NCBI GenBank assembly: GCA_045561735.1
Contig: JBJKXC010000015.1
Coordinates: 1-45,550 of the forward strand
DNA: 45,550 bases
Direction: 5' to 3'
Source of the DNA: UBA3537 sp045561735
Lineage (GTDB): Bacteria > Bacteroidota > Bacteroidia > Flavobacteriales > Flavobacteriaceae
The notes under the pieces are model-generated. The model ran no database searches, was not told the origin of the DNA, and saw only the letters and a program-made list of their open reading frames with translations. This document shows positions 41,763 through 45,550 of this stretch, one piece after another; position 1 is the first letter of the stretch, and every line of letters begins with the position of its first letter. The position numbers and the translations under genes are program-made.

Positions 41763-43010
41763 TCAATTTTTAAAAATTTCTTTTTGAATCAAGTTGAGTG
41801 CCATATTTAAAGTTTTGATCATGATGCGGTGCCGCTGGTTTCCGAAAGTGTATTCTTGAGCATAAACTTGATTTGGCGTTGCAATCGAAATACAAACTGT
41901 TCCGATCTCCGCATCAGAATCGCCTTTTGAAGGACCTGCATTTCCAGTGGTGGCAATTGCATAATCTGAGTTGAACAATTTCTGAACGCCTGAAGCCATG
42001 GCTTTTGCGACTTCTACACTCACCACAGAATGATTGTCAATGAGTGTCTTGTCCACGCCCAATACCGCTGTTTTTATTTGCGTATCATAAGCAACGACCC
42101 CACCTTTGAAATACTTGGAGGCTCCAGGGTGATTTGTAAATTGAGCGGCGATTTTTCCTCCTGTACAACTTTCTGCGACCGCAAGGGTTTTATCGATGTT
42201 AACCAACTGATTTCCAATTATTTGTTCTATGGAATTGTCTTCTTCAAAACCTACAAAAACATCAGATATTTGCGGAATGAGTGTTTGGATTTCTGCAGCC
42301 ATTGATTTTTCAACCAATTCTTTGTCAAATCCTTTCGAAGACAATCGCAATCGCACGCGCCCAAGATTTGGCAAATAGGCCAATTTAATTGTATTAGGGA
42401 GATTGGTTTCCCAATCTGATATGCGATCGGCGATGATGCTCTCCCCTACGCCATAGGTCAAAAGCGTTTTATGTAAAATAAAAGGCAATTCAAAGGCCTC
42501 TGAAAGTCGTGGGAGTACTTCGTTTTGAAGCAGGGCTTTCATCTCAAACGGTACCCCTGGAAGTGCTATAAAAACAGTGCCCTCTTTTTCCATCCACATT
42601 CCTGGTGCAGTCCCTGATGCGTTCATGAGAACTGTAGCTTTAGAAGGTACTAAAGCTTGATCCAAATTAACCTGCAAAAGCGGTTGCTTGATGTATTTTT
42701 TCCAAATGTCTTTGATATGCGCCAGTACGGCAGAATCTGAAACAAGTTTGTCTTCAAAAAACTCAACAAATGTAGTTTTGGTTATGTCGTCTTTTGTGGG
42801 GCCTAACCCCCCTGTTAAAAGCACCAAATCAGAATTGGGCTGTGCCCTATTTAAAGCATCTAAAATATGTGATTTCTCATCTTGAACAGAAGTTATTTGA
42901 TGGATGGAAATACCAATTTTATTTAAGGCTTTGGCAATGAAGTTTGAGTTGGTGTCTACAATTTGCCCAATTAATATTTCGTCTCCAATGGTAATAATTT
43001 CAGCCTTCAT
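41763..43010 (-). CDS. cinA: CinA family nicotinamide-nucleotide amidase
   Basis: Two-domain protein of 415 residues. The N-terminal MoaB/MogA-like domain shows GDEILIGQIVDTNSNFIAKA and LLTGGLGPTKDDITK and in this family has ADP-ribose pyrophosphatase activity. The C-terminal PncC domain (from about 255) with AESCTGGKIAAQFTNHPGAS, FKGGVVAYDTQIK and ATTGNAGPSKGDSDAEIGTV deaminates nicotinamide mononucleotide in pyridine-nucleotide salvage. It abuts the preceding FAH-fold gene exactly (ATG directly follows its stop), so the three genes exonuclease-FAH-cinA are translationally coupled. It is the last gene of that unit before the rpmB promoter. Confidence 0.95.
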   Translation of the reverse strand: MKAEIITIGDEILIGQIVDTNSNFIAKALNKIGISIHQITSVQDEKSHILDALNRAQPNSDLVLLTGGLGPTKDDITKTTFVEFFEDKLVSDSAVLAHIKDIWKKYIKQPLLQVNLDQALVPSKATVLMNASGTAPGMWMEKEGTVFIALPGVPFEMKALLQNEVLPRLSEAFELPFILHKTLLTYGVGESIIADRISDWETNLPNTIKLAYLPNLGRVRLRLSSKGFDKELVEKSMAAEIQTLIPQISDVFVGFEEDNSIEQIIGNQLVNIDKTLAVAESCTGGKIAAQFTNHPGASKYFKGGVVAYDTQIKTAVLGVDKTLIDNHSVVSVEVAKAMASGVQKLFNSDYAIATTGNAGPSKGDSDAEIGTVCISIATPNQVYAQEYTFGNQRHRIMIKTLNMALNLIQKEIFKN

Positions 43011-43622
43011 TTACTTGACTTTTATGGAGAAGAATTCATCGTTTTCTATGAATCCGGTTAAAATATCATCAGAAGCGACTGCACCAACACCCGATGGCGT
43101 TCCTGTAAAAATAACATCTCCAATTTTAAGGGTAAAAAATTGGGACACATGCGCAATGATGGCATCGATATTCCAAAGCATTTTTTTGGTATTTCCAGTC
43201 TGTACAATAGCATCGTTCTTTTTGAGATGAAATGCTATATTGTTTAAATCTTTAAATTTTGATTTTGAAACCCATTTGCCAATGACTGCAGAACCGTCAA
43301 AAGATTTGGCTTTTTCCCAAGGTAATCCCTTTTCCTTTAAATCTTCTTGTAAATTTCTAGCAGTAAAATCAATTCCTAAACCAATATGATCGAAATATTT
43401 GTAGGCAAATTCGGGAGCGATGTACTTCCCAACTCTGTTAATTTTTACAAGAATTTCAAGTTCGTATTGAACATTCTCTGAAAAATCAGGAATAAAAAAG
43501 GGATGTTTCTTTAAAAGTATGGAGGTGTCCGGTTTTAAAAAAACAATTGGGGCATCAGGGGTTTCGTTTTGAAGCTCTGAAATGTGATTACTGTAATTAC
43601 GGCCAATACAAATCAGTTTCAT
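43011..43622 (-). CDS. Fumarylacetoacetate hydrolase-fold protein
   Basis: Cytoplasmic metal-dependent hydrolase or isomerase of 203 residues. The family segments visible are the N-terminal CIGRNYSNHISEL, VFLKPDTSI, the metal-binding E-x-E in VQYELEILVKI, the aspartate in GIDFTARNLQED, and IFTGTPSGVGAV near the end. Short members of this family act on fumarylpyruvate, oxaloacetate or related 2-oxo acids; which one applies here is not evident. It abuts the exonuclease gene upstream and cinA downstream with no intervening base, an arrangement that argues for one transcript. Confidence 0.93.
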   Translation of the reverse strand: MKLICIGRNYSNHISELQNETPDAPIVFLKPDTSILLKKHPFFIPDFSENVQYELEILVKINRVGKYIAPEFAYKYFDHIGLGIDFTARNLQEDLKEKGLPWEKAKSFDGSAVIGKWVSKSKFKDLNNIAFHLKKNDAIVQTGNTKKMLWNIDAIIAHVSQFFTLKIGDVIFTGTPSGVGAVASDDILTGFIENDEFFSIKVK

Positions 43623-44399
43623 TTAAAATAATTTCTGATTAAAAGCCCGTAATTTAATGGCCGTTAAAACCTTTTTTGTGAACAGTGGGAAATCAGCATC
43701 TAACAACCAACCAAAATAACCAGGTTCTTTTTGTAAAACTTCTGTTACCTTTTTCCCTTTGTGTTTTCCAAATGAAAAACATTCGTCACCGTCTTCATCA
43801 AAACGTATAAACCCTGCAAAATCCGCAAACTTTTGTCGGGTACTGAATTGTGCCAAGAACTTGGTATCATTCTCAAGCGCATCGTATCGGTCTAATTGCG
43901 CTTTTAAAACTTCATAAGTGGCAATGGTATCAGCTTCAGCACTGTGGGCATTTTCTAAATTTTTATCACAATAAAACTTATATGCGGCCGTCAAAGTGCG
44001 CTGTTCCATTTTGTGAAAAATGGTCTGAACATCTACAGATTGTCTGTTTTTCATATCAAAATCAAGGCCAGCACGAAGCATTTCTTCAGCTAAAATTGGA
44101 ATGTCAAAACGGTTGGAATTAAAGCCCCCTAAATCGGCATCTACAATCCAGGAATTGACCTCCTTGGCCAGCATTTTAAAGGTTGGGGCATCTGCAACTT
44201 TTTCATTTGAAACACCATGAATGGCTGTAGATTGCGCTGGAATGGGCATTTCTGGATTGACCAACCATGTTTTTTTTTCTTCTTTTCCGTTGGGGAAAAC
44301 TTTTAAAATAGAAATTTCAACAATTCTATCAGAAGTAATGCTGACGCCGGTTGTTTCTAAGTCGAAGAAACAAATTGGTTTTTTTAAATTTAATTGCAT
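43623..44399 (-). CDS. DEDDh 3'-5' exonuclease (DnaQ/PolC-epsilon type) with C-terminal GKHKGK domain
   Basis: Exonuclease of 258 residues. The catalytic D-x-E lies in CFFDLETTG (Exo I), the second Asp in GFNSNRFDIPIL, and the histidine-aspartate pair in HSAEADTIATYEVL (Exo III), as expected for the DEDDh class related to the DNA polymerase III epsilon subunit. From about 208 the chain continues as FSFGKHKGKKVTEV with EPGYFGWLLDADFP, a motif I associate with DUF3820-like extensions. It is located 4 bp after the E2 gene and directly abuts the FAH-fold gene. It may serve proofreading or repair, but separate free-standing exonucleases of this type are common in this phylum. Confidence 0.93.
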   Translation of the reverse strand: MQLNLKKPICFFDLETTGVSITSDRIVEISILKVFPNGKEEKKTWLVNPEMPIPAQSTAIHGVSNEKVADAPTFKMLAKEVNSWIVDADLGGFNSNRFDIPILAEEMLRAGLDFDMKNRQSVDVQTIFHKMEQRTLTAAYKFYCDKNLENAHSAEADTIATYEVLKAQLDRYDALENDTKFLAQFSTRQKFADFAGFIRFDEDGDECFSFGKHKGKKVTEVLQKEPGYFGWLLDADFPLFTKKVLTAIKLRAFNQKLF

Positions 44400-44403
44400 C
44401 TGT

Positions 44404-45550
44404 TTATATTGGTCTGTTTTCGTCCCAAGATTCTAAAAGTTCTTTGACGGTTTTGATAAATTGACCGCCTAACGCCCCATTGACCACTCTGTGGTCGTAG
44501 GAATGCGATAAAAACATTTTTTGACGAATGCCTATAAAGTCACCCGCTTCTGTCTCAATTACTGATGGTACTTTTCGAATGTTCCCTAAGGCTAAAATTC
44601 CAACTTGTGGTTGGTTGATAATAGGAGTGCCCATAATGCTTCCAAACCCACCCACATTGGTCACAGTGTAAGTGCCGTCTTGAACGTCATCTGGATTGAG
44701 TTGATTGTTTCTTGCACGGACTGCCAAATCATTGACACGTTTGGTCAATCCCATCAAATTCAGCTGGTCCGCTTGTTTGATGACGGGAACGATCAAATTG
44801 CCATCGGCCAATGCTGTTGCCATCCCAAGGTTTATGGATTTGTGTTTTATAATGTGATCACCGTCTACAGAAATATTCAGCATGGGATGTAGGGTCAGTG
44901 CTTTTGCGACTGCTTCCATAAAAATAGGCGTAAATGTGATTTTCATCCCATAACTTTCTTGAAATTTCGCCTTTATTTTATTGCGCCAATTCCAAACTTT
45001 AGTCACGTCCACTTCAATAAAAGACTGAACGTGTGCCGAAGTCTGAACAGAATTCACCATGTGTTTAGCCACGAGTTTGCCCATACGAGTCATCTCAATA
45101 ATTTCATCTGAAGAACTGTTGGATTGAGCCGTTTCTGACTGCATTGAAGTGGCTTCGATATTTATAAAATTTGATGGTGTAGAAACAATTGGATTTGCGA
45201 CTGCAGGCTTATTATCATTGGAGGTAGGCTGCGTATTTTGTCTGTTGTCCAAATAATCTAAAATATCCGTTTTGGTCACACGGCCATCTTTGCCACTTCC
45301 TGAAATTTGATCCAATTCGGCTTGAGAAACACCTTCTTTTTTAGCAATATTTTTCACCAAAGGTGAATAAAATCGATTGCCATTAGAGCTGATAGGCGTC
45401 ACAAAAGATTTTGCAGTAGAAACCGTTGCTTCAACCGCCTCAACTTCCTCTGAGAATTGAGCGTTGATAGGTTTAAAAGCGCTTTTGTCCTCTTTTTCAA
45501 CGCTAACCTCCAAGGAAGGTTCGCGAACATCGGCATCGGTTTCAATGATG
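44404..45550 (-). CDS. 2-oxoacid dehydrogenase E2 (dihydrolipoamide acyltransferase), N terminus outside window
   Basis: Acyltransferase core of a pyruvate or branched-chain 2-oxoacid dehydrogenase complex. The frame is open to the right edge (the last full codons read ...IIETDADVREPSLEV), so the lipoyl domain lies beyond 45550. A peripheral E3-binding domain is visible (YSPLVKNIAKKEGV, ISGSGKDGRVTKTDIL), then a Ser/Asn/Thr-rich linker, then the catalytic domain with TVTNVGGFGSIMGTPIIN and SHSYDHRVVNGALGG. The His of DHR is present but the partner residue, usually Asp in HRVVDG, is Asn here. The NVGGFGSIMGTPIIN form fits the branched-chain or acetyl-type E2 better than the 2-oxoglutarate E2. 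It is the first visible gene of the minus-strand unit with the exonuclease, FAH-fold protein and cinA. Confidence 0.93.
   Translation of the reverse strand, partial: IIETDADVREPSLEVSVEKEDKSAFKPINAQFSEEVEAVEATVSTAKSFVTPISSNGNRFYSPLVKNIAKKEGVSQAELDQISGSGKDGRVTKTDILDYLDNRQNTQPTSNDNKPAVANPIVSTPSNFINIEATSMQSETAQSNSSSDEIIEMTRMGKLVAKHMVNSVQTSAHVQSFIEVDVTKVWNWRNKIKAKFQESYGMKITFTPIFMEAVAKALTLHPMLNISVDGDHIIKHKSINLGMATALADGNLIVPVIKQADQLNLMGLTKRVNDLAVRARNNQLNPDDVQDGTYTVTNVGGFGSIMGTPIINQPQVGILALGNIRKVPSVIETEAGDFIGIRQKMFLSHSYDHRVVNGALGGQFIKTVKELLESWDENRPI

Noticed and set aside
1..45550. CRISPR array, tRNA, rRNA, insertion sequence or prophage
   Set aside because: I read both strands for repeat-spacer patterns, cloverleaf-like genes and transposase motifs and found none; the window is almost fully packed with protein genes.

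Overview
The window reads as chromosomal DNA of a marine-type Flavobacteriaceae (phylum Bacteroidota). The evidence is: AT-rich DNA; -7 promoter boxes of the Bacteroidota TAnnTTTG type; almost no Shine-Dalgarno sequences; a type IX secretion C-terminal sorting domain; a GLPGLI-family protein; the long NusB typical of this phylum; BshC (bacillithiol); the Bacteroidota-specific DUF4295 ribosomal protein beside L28 and L33; and several S1 sulfatases as found in degraders of marine polysaccharides. I cannot name the genus. Nothing looks like an rRNA, tRNA, CRISPR array, insertion sequence or prophage.

Region 1 (1-14304) is accessory DNA, part of a polysaccharide utilisation locus for a sulfated, probably xylose-containing glycan. 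A minus-strand operon runs from a sulfatase-GH10 fusion (about 7043-4470) through a GH3 glycosidase and a second sulfatase to a third sulfatase that leaves the window at position 1. Divergently, a plus-strand operon carries a lipoprotein formylglycine-generating enzyme (the factor that activates S1 sulfatases), a large secreted CotH-kinase/lamin-tail protein with a T9SS signal, and an AtoE-type short-chain fatty acid permease. A convergent alkaline phosphatase lipoprotein closes the block. No SusC/SusD pair is visible, so uptake genes, if any, lie left of the window.

Region 2 (14382-25413) holds a GLPGLI protein, then nitrogen and carbon assimilation: glutamate synthase gltB-gltD on the minus strand, a divergently transcribed outer-membrane porin, and phosphoenolpyruvate carboxylase. 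The 424-bp gltB/porin intergenic region carries two similar inverted repeats.

Region 3 (25581-45550) is mostly housekeeping: a nitronate-monooxygenase-like flavoenzyme, a LysE/RhtB exporter, pyrD, pepT, yajC, a DUF1573 lipoprotein, nusB, an ABC exporter half, a PUR-domain DUF3276 protein, a CsaA-like tRNA-binding protein, a thioredoxin-like protein, a LysM/periplasmic-binding protein, guaA, bshC, ftsY, DUF4295-rpmG-rpmB, cinA, a fumarylacetoacetate-hydrolase-fold protein, a DnaQ-like exonuclease and the 3' part of a 2-oxoacid dehydrogenase E2 gene.

The most interesting points are the sulfatase-xylanase fusion with an eroded GH10 -1-subsite motif and no ATG at the only position that gives a full signal peptide; the exported FGE that keeps both catalytic cysteines; the paired ACCC(C)-N11-(G)GGGT dyads between gltB and the porin; and a consensus Shine-Dalgarno fused directly to the bshC start codon. 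No database search was possible, so family names rest on recognised motifs.
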